Assembly (NCBI GenBank): GCA_011051475.1
Contig: DRLE01000036.1
Span: 1 to 53,490, forward strand
Length of the DNA: 53,490 nt
Direction of reading: 5' to 3'
Source of the DNA: Gammaproteobacteria bacterium
Lineage (GTDB): Bacteria > Pseudomonadota > Gammaproteobacteria > SZUA-229
Positions 17,028 through 25,493 of the stretch are shown here, piece by piece. The position numbers and the translations under genes were made by a program. The notes under the pieces were generated by a model. It made no database searches and was not told where the DNA came from. It saw nothing but the letters and a program-made list of their open reading frames with translations. Each line of letters opens with the position of its first letter. Positions within the stretch are counted from its first letter, which is position 1.

Positions 17028-17537
17028 TTAATCGTTTGTCTTCTGTATTTCAAAAGCCAGCGGGTCGGGGCCGGTCAGCTTGATGTGCTCATCCCTGTCG
17101 AGGTCTATATGAGCGCCGACGATATCGGCCTGCAGCGGCAGCTCGCGGCCGCTGCGCTCGATCAGGCAGGCCAGGATAATACTGGCCGGGCGGCCGTAGT
17201 CGAACAGCTCGTTCATGGCGGCGCGTATGGTGCGCCCGGTATGCAGAACATCATCGACCAGGATAATGTGGCGATCTTCAACATCCGGCGGCAGCTCCGA
17301 GGGCTTGACCTCGGGGTTCATGCCGATGCGCGAGAAGTCGTCGCGGTAGAAACTGATATCCAGAGTGGCCAGGGGTTCTTCGATTTTAAGCCGTTCATGC
17401 AGTTTTTCTGCCACCCAGACACCGCCGGTATGAATGCCGACCATAAGTGGATTTTCAATGGATCTTTCCAGCAGCAGAGCCTCGGTCTGCTCGGCCATTT
17501 TTTCCAGAAGTTCGTCCGGTGTAGCGTGTTGCTGCAT
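17028..17537 (-). CDS. pyrR: PyrR family phosphoribosyltransferase / pyrimidine regulator
   Basis: 169 residues. The PRPP-binding motif is ILVDDVLHTGRTIRAAM (about 92-108). FYRDDFSRIG and GIHTGGVWVAEKL match PyrR. In Gram-positive bacteria PyrR attenuates pyr transcription by binding mRNA and has uracil phosphoribosyltransferase activity. In gammaproteobacteria it is found next to pyrB, as here, but its regulatory role is less clear. No anti-terminator or terminator pair could be seen in the 83 bases upstream. Confidence 0.9.
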   Translation of the reverse strand: MQQHATPDELLEKMAEQTEALLLERSIENPLMVGIHTGGVWVAEKLHERLKIEEPLATLDISFYRDDFSRIGMNPEVKPSELPPDVEDRHIILVDDVLHTGRTIRAAMNELFDYGRPASIILACLIERSGRELPLQADIVGAHIDLDRDEHIKLTGPDPLAFEIQKTND

Positions 17538-17620
17538 AAGTCTTGTTTTGCTCGGTTCTGTTTTTTTATAGCTTCCGCCAGTCGCCGGCGGTCCTGGATA
17601 GCCTTGTCAGGCTGCCTGTT

Positions 17621-18061
17621 TCAGGCGTTCTGATCCAGCCAGTTCTGCACAATAATTGCGGCGGCCATTTTATCAACCTCCTGTTTATTATGCTGGTTTA
17701 TTTTTATGGTTTCCTTGAGTATGGCTTCGGCCTGCTGTGAGCTCAGTGCCTCATTGATCTCGTATACCGGCAGGCTGAAGCGTTTTTCAAGTTCGTGGGC
17801 AAACTGGCGTGCGGCTTTCGTCATTTTGTTTTCGCTACCGTCAGTGTGATAGGGCATGCCGACAATCAGTGCCTGCGGGCGCCATTCGTCGATCTGTTTC
17901 TTGATGGCCGGCCAGTCGGGGTTGCCGTCTTTCTGTTCCAGGGTGATCAGGGGGGTGGCGGTGCCGGTTATGGTCTGGCCGGTGGCCAGGCCAATGCGTT
18001 TTCTGCCATAGTCAAAACCGAGTACGCTGCTGATGGGAGCGTCAGCGGAATTATCAGGCAT
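17621..18061 (-). CDS. ruvX: RuvX/YqgF family putative Holliday junction resolvase
   Basis: 146 residues from ATG 18061, which overlaps the end of algH by eight bases. RNase H-like fold: VLGFDYGRKRIGLATG supplies the first Asp, LIVGMPYHTDGSEN the central strand, and YEINEALSSQQAEAIL the acidic region. A late Asp lies in EVDKMAAAIIVQNWL. The central family motif DERLT is altered to NEALS, keeping the Glu. The family acts in pre-16S rRNA processing and/or recombination. Order algH-ruvX-pyrR-pyrB is conserved in Pseudomonas. Confidence 0.9.
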   Translation of the reverse strand: MPDNSADAPISSVLGFDYGRKRIGLATGQTITGTATPLITLEQKDGNPDWPAIKKQIDEWRPQALIVGMPYHTDGSENKMTKAARQFAHELEKRFSLPVYEINEALSSQQAEAILKETIKINQHNKQEVDKMAAAIIVQNWLDQNA

Positions 18062-18644
18062 GGCCGGCGTCACTGCTGAGCAGTGACAGGTCAATGCCGA
18101 TCAGCCGGGCGGCCGCCTGCCAGCGTTCTTCCACCGGGGTGTCGAAGATAATCTGCTGGTCGGCAGGGCAGCTCAACCAGGTATTGCTGGCCATCTCGTC
18201 TTCGAGCTGGCCGGCGGCCCAGCCAGCGTAGCCCAGCGCGATAATGCTGTCCTTCGGGCCTTCATTGCGGGCCATGGCCTGCAGTACGTCTCTTGATGTC
18301 GTCAGGGCGATGTCATCGTTAACCCTGAGGCTGGATTGCCAGCTGCCGGGCGGGCGGTGCAGGATAAAGCCGCGACCCTGGTCAACCGGGCCGCCGATAA
18401 ATACCGGCTGCTCAGCGTTATAATCCTCGCCGGCCTCGATTTTCATCTCGCTGAGGATCTGGTTCAGCTGGATGCCGGCAGGCTGGTTGATAATAATACC
18501 GAAACTGCCGTTTTCGTCATGCTCGCAGATATAGGTGACGGTATGGTTAAAAAAGCCGTCATTGAGTGACGGCATGGCAATCAGGAAATGGTCAGCCAGA
18601 CTGCCGCTGTTTTCAGGTTTGTCACTGTTGTCTGTCTGGCTCAT
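18054..18644 (-). CDS. algH: AlgH/YqgE family protein
   Basis: 196 residues, cytoplasmic, no signal. Family motifs: LADHFLIAMPSLNDGFFNHT near the start, VTYICEHDENGSFGIIIN, PVFIGGPVDQGRGFILH and ALGYAGWAAGQLEDEM, then WLSCPADQQIIFDTPVEERW. AlgH was named for an effect on alginate in Pseudomonas, but its biochemical function is unknown. It starts six bases after tonB and overlaps ruvX, so translation is probably coupled. Confidence 0.93.
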   Translation of the reverse strand: MSQTDNSDKPENSGSLADHFLIAMPSLNDGFFNHTVTYICEHDENGSFGIIINQPAGIQLNQILSEMKIEAGEDYNAEQPVFIGGPVDQGRGFILHRPPGSWQSSLRVNDDIALTTSRDVLQAMARNEGPKDSIIALGYAGWAAGQLEDEMASNTWLSCPADQQIIFDTPVEERWQAAARLIGIDLSLLSSDAGHA

Positions 18645-18650
18645 GGCGGG

Positions 18651-19529
18651 CTAGTGCGTGCTCAGTCCACTGTTATTAAGAAATTCCCAGCTACGGGTAA
18701 TATGTATGACATCGGTTTCGGCGCGAAGTTTTTTCGGAAACGGCGGATAGGGCGCTGCCAGCCGGACAATGCGTTTTGCCGCGTCATCCAGTACCTGGTG
18801 GCCGGAAGAGTGGCGCAGGTCGGTTTTAACCAGCTTGCCATCGGCATCGATGACCACATCCAGTATCAGGGTGCCGCTGAGTTTGTCACGACGTGCCTGG
18901 TCAGGGTAGTTGAGATTGCCGATACGTTCCACCCGGTCGATCCAGTCACGCATGTATTTGGCGGCGGTAAACTCCTTTGTGCTGGAGTTGAGATATCTGG
19001 TGCGGTCCATGCTGGCCTGCTGTTCAATCACATTGCTGATTTCAGCGGCCAGGCGTGCTGCCTGGGTATTTTTGCTGGCGGTTTTGTTATTTACGGTTTT
19101 TTCTTCGGATTGCTCCGGGGTGCTGTCGCTTTGCACGCTGTAGCTGGCATCGGCCCGGGTCAGCAGAGCGACCTGGTCTACCTGTTTCTGCTGCAGCTGC
19201 TGTTCAACCCGGGTCTGCTTTGCCATGCCCGGCTGTGCTGACAGGGTCGGGGCGCTGAACAGCTCACGGGGGCGTGATTTTTTCTCGTTATCACCGCCAC
19301 CGCGTTGCGAAACCTGGGCCAGGTAGTCGGCCTCATCGCTTTCGTCGGGCGTTTGTGTCTGCACCAGGATAATATCCAGTGCCGGCGGGGTTTTGCTGTC
19401 GGCCGGCGGGGAAAAACTGAAGGTAACACCGAGAATCAGTATGCCATGGAATATCGTGGCCAGCACGAAAGTCATGCTGAAACGATCGCTGTCGTTGATT
19501 ACCGGTTTAACGGTGCGGCGTCTGGTCAT
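18651..19529 (-). CDS. tonB: TonB family energy transducer
   Basis: 292 residues. A short basic N-terminus leads to one membrane anchor (about 18-38, MTFVLATIFHGILILGV) with the His typical of TonB. A charged Gln/Lys-rich periplasmic linker follows, then a C-terminal TonB domain (about 195-285) with YPDQARRDKLSGTLILDVVI and PYPPFPKKLR. It would couple the ExbBD proton gradient to outer-membrane transporters. No exbB or exbD is nearby. The same TonB-like gene lies between gshB and algH in Pseudomonas (PA0406 region), where it was linked to twitching motility, fitting the pil neighbours here. The Pro-rich spacer of classical TonB is weak. Confidence 0.85.
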   Translation of the reverse strand: MTRRRTVKPVINDSDRFSMTFVLATIFHGILILGVTFSFSPPADSKTPPALDIILVQTQTPDESDEADYLAQVSQRGGGDNEKKSRPRELFSAPTLSAQPGMAKQTRVEQQLQQKQVDQVALLTRADASYSVQSDSTPEQSEEKTVNNKTASKNTQAARLAAEISNVIEQQASMDRTRYLNSSTKEFTAAKYMRDWIDRVERIGNLNYPDQARRDKLSGTLILDVVIDADGKLVKTDLRHSSGHQVLDDAAKRIVRLAAPYPPFPKKLRAETDVIHITRSWEFLNNSGLSTH

Positions 19530-19575
19530 AATGCGTATTTGATCTTGTCTTTATAATAATGCGATCTGCTGTTTA

Positions 19576-20649
19576 TTATAGTCTGTTCAGCTCAATTATG
19601 TGCAATGCCGGTGCTTTTTCAGGGTCAGAGGCGGGTGCCAGTTTTACCCGTTCCATCATGGCTCTGGTCAGGTAAATCTCACCCCGGGCATCGACCAGCA
19701 TGACATAACGCAGGCCCATTTTTCGGGCGATGCGCTGCCAATCACGACTGCCGGCAACAAAAAGCGCGGTGGCAGCGGCATCGGCCAGTGCCGGGTCGGT
19801 ATGAATAACAGTAACTGATTGAGTGTCCTGTGTCGGATAGCCCGTACGCGGATCGAGAATATGGTGGTAGCGTTTTCCCTGCCAGGTGTAGAAGCGCTCG
19901 TAGTCGCCTGAAGTGAAGACGCTTTCATTATCGCCGACTTCGACGCTGGCCAGCAGTGTCTGCTTGCGCGGGTGGCGGATGCCGATATTCCACGGGCGCT
20001 CGCCGTGACGGCCGATGACGCTGAGATCGCCGCCGGCATTGATCACCGCATTGTTGATACCGAGGCTGCGCAGTTTCTGAATTTCCAGACCGATGGCATA
20101 GCCCTTGGCAAAAGCACCGAAATTCAGTGACACGGCCGGGTTGGTATTGATAAGCCGGTTGTCGCTGTCCAGGCGCATATCGCTCATTTTCGGGTTCTGC
20201 GCCACCAGGGCGCGGATCTTACTCGCGTCGGGTGGCTGAATATCGCTGTCCTGGTATTTATGAAACTGCCAGAGATTGATCAGCCGGCCTATGGTCGGAT
20301 TGTAGAAATTGTCGCTCTGCCGGCTGAGTTCAAAAGAGGCTTTGATAATCGGCAACAGATGCGCAGGCATCTCGATGGGCTGGCCGGTCTGTTGCTGCAG
20401 CTGCCGGTTCAGTTTTGCCAGGTCCCCTTCGGTCCAGGGTGACCAGTCGCGGTGAAAGCGGTCAAAATCCTTCTGCAGCTCGGCAAAGGCCTTTTCTGCC
20501 TGCGCCTTTGTGACATCGAACAGGCTTATCTCGATCAGGGTGCCAAAGGCGAAAATGGTGTAGTCGAACTGCTTTTTTTTCTGCGCGCAGCCGGCAAGCA
20601 GTATCAGCAGCAGGCAGCCGGTCAGGAGGGTGGAAGCAAAACGCGGCAC
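19576..20649 (-). CDS. apbE: FAD:protein FMN transferase ApbE (lipoprotein)
   Basis: 357 residues. Lipoprotein signal with lipobox ILLAGC (Cys21). ApbE attaches FMN through a phosphoester to Thr/Ser of target flavoproteins such as NqrB/C and RnfG in the periplasm. Family signatures: NFGAFAKGYAIGLEI, AVINAGGDLSVIG, and HHILDPRTGYPTQD followed by LADAAATALFVAG. It starts five bases after gshB ends, so it shares that transcript. In Pseudomonas gshB is followed directly by tonB, so apbE looks like an insertion into a conserved operon. No target flavoprotein is in the window. Confidence 0.93.
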   Translation of the reverse strand: MPRFASTLLTGCLLLILLAGCAQKKKQFDYTIFAFGTLIEISLFDVTKAQAEKAFAELQKDFDRFHRDWSPWTEGDLAKLNRQLQQQTGQPIEMPAHLLPIIKASFELSRQSDNFYNPTIGRLINLWQFHKYQDSDIQPPDASKIRALVAQNPKMSDMRLDSDNRLINTNPAVSLNFGAFAKGYAIGLEIQKLRSLGINNAVINAGGDLSVIGRHGERPWNIGIRHPRKQTLLASVEVGDNESVFTSGDYERFYTWQGKRYHHILDPRTGYPTQDTQSVTVIHTDPALADAAATALFVAGSRDWQRIARKMGLRYVMLVDARGEIYLTRAMMERVKLAPASDPEKAPALHIIELNRL

Positions 20650-20654
20650 GGGTT

Positions 20655-21620
20655 TTACTGTTGCAGTTGTTGCTCGATGCAGCGCATGAGATCACCGGCA
20701 ATGTCCAGGGAATAGATGGCATCCAGTTCGCGGATGCAGGTCGGGCTGGTGATATTGATTTCGGTCAGGTAGTCGCCGATTATATCGATGCCGGCAAACA
20801 GGATGCCTTCCTGCTTCAGTACCGGGCCGACCTGTTCACAGATCCAGCGGTCGCGCTCGGACAGTTCCATGCCGATACCGCTGCCGCCGGCGGCCAGGTT
20901 GCCCCGGGTTTCGCCTTCCGCCGGCACGCGTGCAAGAGAATAGGGGACGGCCTCGCCATTGATCAGCAGCACGCGCTTGTCACCATGAATGATTTCGGGA
21001 ATAAACTGCTGCGCCATGACCGTGCGCAGACCGTGCCGGGTCACCGTTTCCAGGATAACCGAGAGATTGGGATCCTGCGGGTTGACCCGGTAAATGGAGG
21101 CGCCACCCATGCCGTCCAGGGGCTTGAGGATGACATCCTGCCCGTCTTCCCGGTAACGCTGTTCGACAAAACCGCGCAGCCGCGCCTGGTCTCGCCCTAC
21201 CATGAACGGTGTGCAGCACTGCGGAAAGCGGGTGATAAACATCTTTTCGTTGAAGTTACGCAGGCTGGCCGGTTTATTGACCACCAGTACACCGGCATCC
21301 TCTGCCAGTGACAGAATGTAGGTGCTGGCGATGTACTCGATATCAAAAGGCGGATCCTTGCGCATCAGAATAACATCCAGATCCGCCAGATCAATGGTCT
21401 GCGTGGCGAGAAAATCGAACCAGTGGTCGGGGTCATCCTGTACCCGGGTGATGCGGCTGAAAGCGCGGGGTTTTTCATTTTCGGTAAACAGGTCTGGCTG
21501 GTAAATCGAGTGAATTTCCCAGCCGGCTTTCTGCGCTGCCAGCATCATGGCGAAGCTGCTGTCCTTGCTGACTTTTATGGATGAAAGCGGGTCCATAACG
21601 ATACCCAGTTTGATGCCCAT
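20655..21620 (-). CDS. gshB: Glutathione synthetase
   Basis: 321 residues from ATG 21620, with GGAGAG eight bases upstream. ATP-grasp ligase that joins gamma-glutamylcysteine and glycine. Signatures: GIVMDPLSSIKVSKDSSFAM at the start, LMRKDPPFDIEYI, NKPASLRNFNEKMF, LKPLDGMGGASIYR, and the C-terminal GIDIIGDYLTEINITSPT. It is the first gene of the long leftward operon ending at pyrC' and is divergent from pilG, as in Pseudomonas. Confidence 0.96.
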   Translation of the reverse strand: MGIKLGIVMDPLSSIKVSKDSSFAMMLAAQKAGWEIHSIYQPDLFTENEKPRAFSRITRVQDDPDHWFDFLATQTIDLADLDVILMRKDPPFDIEYIASTYILSLAEDAGVLVVNKPASLRNFNEKMFITRFPQCCTPFMVGRDQARLRGFVEQRYREDGQDVILKPLDGMGGASIYRVNPQDPNLSVILETVTRHGLRTVMAQQFIPEIIHGDKRVLLINGEAVPYSLARVPAEGETRGNLAAGGSGIGMELSERDRWICEQVGPVLKQEGILFAGIDIIGDYLTEINITSPTCIRELDAIYSLDIAGDLMRCIEQQLQQ

Positions 21621-21749
21621 ACAAACGCTCTCCGACAAGCCTGTGATGCTGATAGGCTGCTGATTTTACCAGTATTTCATCGGCGACAAACGGGAATTTT
21701 TCTGCTTAAGCAAAATCTTAGCCAATTGTATTGAAGTTTTTATGAAATA

Positions 21750-21778
21750 TTGGACATAAGCAGAATGTGGTCTACATT
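21750..21778 (+). promoter_or_regulatory. Candidate sigma-70 promoter for the pilG-chpC operon
   Basis: TTGGAC (21750-21755) and TACATT (21773-21778) are separated by 17 bases, about 85 bases before the pilG start. A 7-bp hairpin (TTTGTCC / GGACAAA, 21806-21824) lies in the leader. Four of six matches in each hexamer; position is sensible. Confidence 0.4.
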
Positions 21779-21863
21779 CACTTTATCACTATGTCTTTTT
21801 TGGGGTTTGTCCTTTCGGGACAAATAAAAAAAACGGTACGACAATGACTGAAGAGATTTTGTA

Positions 21864-22241
21864 ATGAGTGACCTGAAAGTAATGGTCATTGATGACAGTA
21901 AAACGATAAGGCGAACAGCGGAAAACCTGCTTAAGAAAGAGGGTTGTGAAGTGGTAACCGCGGTGGATGGTTTCGAGGCATTATCAAAAATAGCCGAGAA
22001 CAAGCCGGATATCATTTTTGTTGACATCATGATGCCCAGGCTAGACGGCTATCAGACCTGCGCCTTAATTAAAAACAATAAAACTTTCAAGGATACACCG
22101 GTCATTATGCTGTCGAGCAAGGACAGTATTTTTGACCGCGCACGTGGCCGTATAGTCGGTTCTACGCAGTATCTGACCAAGCCCTTTACCAAGGAGGATC
22201 TGCTTGGCGCAATAAAAGAACATGTTCCCGAGAGTTGTTAG
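21864..22241 (+). CDS. pilG: Twitching motility response regulator PilG
   Basis: 125-residue stand-alone receiver. Acidic pocket MVIDDSKTIRR, phospho-acceptor Asp in IIFVDIMMPRLDGYQ (about 56), switch Ser in MLSSKDS, and Lys in TKPFTKEDLL. PilG is phosphorylated by ChpA and in Pseudomonas promotes pilus extension and cAMP signalling. It heads the pilG-H-I-J-chpA-chpC operon, divergent from gshB. Confidence 0.93.
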   Translation: MSDLKVMVIDDSKTIRRTAENLLKKEGCEVVTAVDGFEALSKIAENKPDIIFVDIMMPRLDGYQTCALIKNNKTFKDTPVIMLSSKDSIFDRARGRIVGSTQYLTKPFTKEDLLGAIKEHVPESC

Positions 22242-22336
22242 CCCCGAGATCTGTTAAATAATTAATAAAAAATACAGGTAACCGGAAATACAGTAGCAAA
22301 ACCGGAATATATTGAAACAAACAAGTGGTGAGAAGT

Positions 22337-22702
22337 ATGGCAAAAGTAATGATAGTTGATGATTCACCGACAGAAGTGCACGTATTGCAGACAATGTTGA
22401 CAAAGAATGGTCACGAAGTGGTAGTGGCAACTACCGGCGAGGAAGGTGTGGAAATGGCAAAAACCGTGATGCCCGACCTTATATTGATGGACGTGGTTAT
22501 GCCGGGTATGAATGGTTTTCAGGCGACACGTCAGTTGTCCAAGAACGAGGCTACTGCCTCCATTCCGGTCATTATGGTAACCACCAAGGATCAGGAAACC
22601 GACAAGGTCTGGGCCATGCGTCAGGGTGCCAAGGACTATATTGTGAAACCGGTGCAGGAAAAGGCGCTGATCGAACATGTAAACATGGTGCTGTCAGCGT
22701 AA
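22337..22702 (+). CDS. pilH: Twitching motility response regulator PilH
   Basis: 121 residues from ATG 22337 (MAKVMIVDDSP), with GGTGAGAAG just upstream; an earlier in-frame GTG at 22325 is less likely. Single receiver domain with Asp in LILMDVVMPGMNGFQATRQL, MVTTKDQETDKVWAMRQGA and the Lys in YIVKPVQEKAL. PilH acts as a second output or phosphate sink for ChpA and is tied to retraction control. Gap to pilG is 95 bases. Confidence 0.93.
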   Translation: MAKVMIVDDSPTEVHVLQTMLTKNGHEVVVATTGEEGVEMAKTVMPDLILMDVVMPGMNGFQATRQLSKNEATASIPVIMVTTKDQETDKVWAMRQGAKDYIVKPVQEKALIEHVNMVLSA

Positions 22703-22743
22703 ATGATAACGGAAACAATGATTCCCGAAAACAAGAATAATAA

Positions 22744-23280
22744 ATGAATACAACTGAACCATTTGATTTTTTGCTGTCACTGGAGCAGCGTGCACTGAAA
22801 GGCTCCGCGGGCCTGCCGGAAACTGATCGTGTTGAAGAAGAGTGGGTTGGTGTCGGTTTTCGCATTGGCGACAATCGCCTTATTGCGCCTATGTCAGAGG
22901 TCAGGGAAATTCTGGATATGCCGGAGTTTACCCGCGTGCCCGGTGTGAAATCATGGGTCGTTGGTATTGCCAATGTGCGCGGTAGCCTGTTGCCGATCAT
23001 GGATTTGAAAGGTTTTATGCTGGGTGAGGATATCCGGCAGCGTAACAAGGGGCGACTGATTGTCATTGACTACAAGGGTTTTGATACCGCGCTGGTTGTT
23101 GAAGAGATCTACGGCATGCGTCACTTCAGGGAAAGTGACGCGCTTGCTGAAACGCCGCCAATGGATGAAAAAATATCACCCTATATCGAGCGAGTGCTTG
23201 ATGATGGTGAGGAACGCTGGCCGGTATTCAGCTTCAGCAAGATGGCCGAAGACGAGCGGTTTGTACACGCATCACTGTAA
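22744..23280 (+). CDS. pilI: CheW-like coupling protein PilI
   Basis: 178 residues with a single CheW domain: GFRIGDNRLIAPMSEVREIL, PGVKSWVVGIANVRGSLLPI and the closing VLDDGEERWPVFSF. It links PilJ to ChpA in the pilus chemosensory array. It starts 41 bases after pilH and is followed by pilJ after 112 bases. Confidence 0.92.
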   Translation: MNTTEPFDFLLSLEQRALKGSAGLPETDRVEEEWVGVGFRIGDNRLIAPMSEVREILDMPEFTRVPGVKSWVVGIANVRGSLLPIMDLKGFMLGEDIRQRNKGRLIVIDYKGFDTALVVEEIYGMRHFRESDALAETPPMDEKISPYIERVLDDGEERWPVFSFSKMAEDERFVHASL

Positions 23281-23392
23281 AACAGCAGATTACTGAAACA
23301 GAAAAATACATAAATATAACAACAGAAGATGAAAGATTGCTGGTTACGCCGACCAGGGTGTGGCGAATCAAGTTAATTGGAGAGAAGGCCTT

Positions 23393-25453
23393 ATGAGCGC
23401 AGAACAGAAAAATGTCACGATTGGCAAGCCGATGGTTTTAATCGGCTTGCTGCTGTCAGTTTTTATCATACTTATGCTTGGTAGTCTGGTGTATGTGGGT
23501 GATAAACGAGCGACCTTGCAGCGTCATGTGGAATTATCCGCTGAACAGCTGCTGCTGTCACAGCAGATGGCCACCTACTCGCTGGGTGCTTCTTCAGGTA
23601 AGGAAGAGGATTTCGACCGCCTGCAGACTGCACAGCTCAAGTTTGATGCAATTCTGAATACCTATCGTTCGGGTGATGCAATTACCGACCCGTTGGCACC
23701 GGAACTGCGACCAGCGCTTGATGTGGTGGAAAGTGACTGGCGCAACTATCGCAATAATATCGAGGTGATTCTGAACGGTCGCCAGGCCATTGCCGAGGTG
23801 AAGGAACTGTACCAGGTGATTGACAGCTTCATCCCGCAGATGCTGACACTCTCTGATGAAGTGGTTGGCGTACTGATCAAGAAAAACGCCTCCCCCCGCC
23901 AGGTTTACCTGGCAACCCGTCAGATGATGCTGTCTCAGCGTATCAAAAACAACCTCAACCAGGTACTGGCCGGTGGCGAAACCGCGGCTGCCGCGGCCGA
24001 CCGTTTCGGTCGTGATGCTGCACTGTTCGGTCGTGTACTCGAAGGCCTGCTGAAGGGCTCAAAGGGTCTGCGCATTGACAAGGTGACCGACAAGGAAGCC
24101 GTTGCCAAATTACGTGAAGTGGCAATGCTGATTAGTGCGGTCAGTGACAATATTGCCGGTATTCTTGAGTTGTCTCCCGAGCTGTTTGAGGTCAAGGATG
24201 CAGCCAGCCTTGTGGCCGGTGACTCGGACCGTCTGCTGAAATCACTGGAATCCTTCCAGGAAAAGATTATCGCCCAGGGTGAAGAACTGGATATGATCCA
24301 GCTGGTCGGCGTCGGCTTCGGTGCTGCTGCTGTACTGCTGATTATTATCGGCGGTATCCTGCTGCTGAAAGATGCAAGACGTCGTGAGGAAATCGCGCTT
24401 GAGAACAACCGTCGCAACCAGCGCGCGATTCTCCGCCTGCTGGACGAAATGGCCAACCTCGCGGATGGTGACCTGACCGTACATGCCACGGTAACCGAGG
24501 AAATTACCGGCGCCATCGCCGACTCGGTGAACTTTACCATTGACGCGCTGCGTACCCTGGTAACCACCATTAACAATACCGCGGCGGAAGTATCACGCTC
24601 CACCGAGAAAACGCAGCAGACAGCGCTTGAGCTGGCAGAGGCGTCCAACAAGCAGGCGCGTGAAATTGCCTCGGCCTCTGCAGCGGTTACCGACATGGCC
24701 GAATCCATGTTGAAGGTATCAACTGATGCGGACAACTCCGCGAAGGTGGCACAGCAGTCCATGGAAATCGCACAGAAAGGCGCGAAAGTGGTACGCGATA
24801 CTATCGGCTCGATGGAAAAAATTCGAGAGAACATTCAGGAAACCTCCAAGCGTATCAAGCGCCTGGGTGAGTCTTCACAGGAAATTGGTGACATCGTGGG
24901 CCTGATTACTGAAATTGCCGACCAGACCAACATTCTGGCGCTTAACGCAGCGATTCAGGCGTCAACCGCCGGTGACGCGGGCCGTGGTTTCGCGGTGGTA
25001 GCGGATGAGGTGCAGCGCCTGGCGGAACGTGCCGGTAACGCAACCAAGCAGATTGAGGGCCTGGTAAACACTATTCAGGCGGATACCAACGAAGCGGTGA
25101 AGTCCATGGAAATGAGTACCGCCGGGGTGGTCAGCGGTGCGGCCATGGCCGAGGACGCCGGTGAGGCACTGAAAGAAATTGAGGATGTATCTACCGAGCT
25201 GTCCAATCTGATTATCGGTATTTCCGAATCCACCAAGCAGCAGTCCAGCGTGGCGCTGTCGGTATCCGAGTCCATGAACGTGATTCAGGAAATTACCCTG
25301 CAGACCTCCGAAGGTACCGATGAAACCTCGGCATCGCTGGCAGCGCTTAATGAACTGTCGAAGGAACTGGGCCGTTCAGTATCCGGCTTCAAGCTGCCCT
25401 CAGCTGAAACCGAAGACCATGTTGAAACCGTGATTCTTCAGGATCAGGGATAA
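23393..25453 (+). CDS. pilJ: Methyl-accepting chemotaxis protein PilJ
   Basis: 686 residues from ATG 23393 (MSAEQKN), preceded by GGAGAGAAGG. Membrane receptor: TM1 at about 12-34 (MVLIGLLLSVFIILMLGSL), a periplasmic part of about 270 residues with PilJ-type helical modules (LLLSQQMATYSLGASSGKEE, ATRQMMLSQRIKNNL), TM2 at about 305-327, a HAMP-like linker, then a long coiled-coil signalling domain. Its tip is EIADQTNILALNAAIQAST with GRGFAVVADEVQRLAERAGN, including the PilJ-style AIQA variant. PilJ reads pilus attachment or tension through PilA and feeds ChpA. Confidence 0.94.
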   Translation: MSAEQKNVTIGKPMVLIGLLLSVFIILMLGSLVYVGDKRATLQRHVELSAEQLLLSQQMATYSLGASSGKEEDFDRLQTAQLKFDAILNTYRSGDAITDPLAPELRPALDVVESDWRNYRNNIEVILNGRQAIAEVKELYQVIDSFIPQMLTLSDEVVGVLIKKNASPRQVYLATRQMMLSQRIKNNLNQVLAGGETAAAAADRFGRDAALFGRVLEGLLKGSKGLRIDKVTDKEAVAKLREVAMLISAVSDNIAGILELSPELFEVKDAASLVAGDSDRLLKSLESFQEKIIAQGEELDMIQLVGVGFGAAAVLLIIIGGILLLKDARRREEIALENNRRNQRAILRLLDEMANLADGDLTVHATVTEEITGAIADSVNFTIDALRTLVTTINNTAAEVSRSTEKTQQTALELAEASNKQAREIASASAAVTDMAESMLKVSTDADNSAKVAQQSMEIAQKGAKVVRDTIGSMEKIRENIQETSKRIKRLGESSQEIGDIVGLITEIADQTNILALNAAIQASTAGDAGRGFAVVADEVQRLAERAGNATKQIEGLVNTIQADTNEAVKSMEMSTAGVVSGAAMAEDAGEALKEIEDVSTELSNLIIGISESTKQQSSVALSVSESMNVIQEITLQTSEGTDETSASLAALNELSKELGRSVSGFKLPSAETEDHVETVILQDQG

Positions 25454-25493
25454 CAATTATAAACAGTCGAAGACCTGGTATAGGTAAGCAATA

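Noticed and set aside
23935..24834. 299-codon reverse frame rich in serine
   Set aside because: Antisense of the PilJ signalling domain; a common shadow of Ala/Glu-rich coiled coils.
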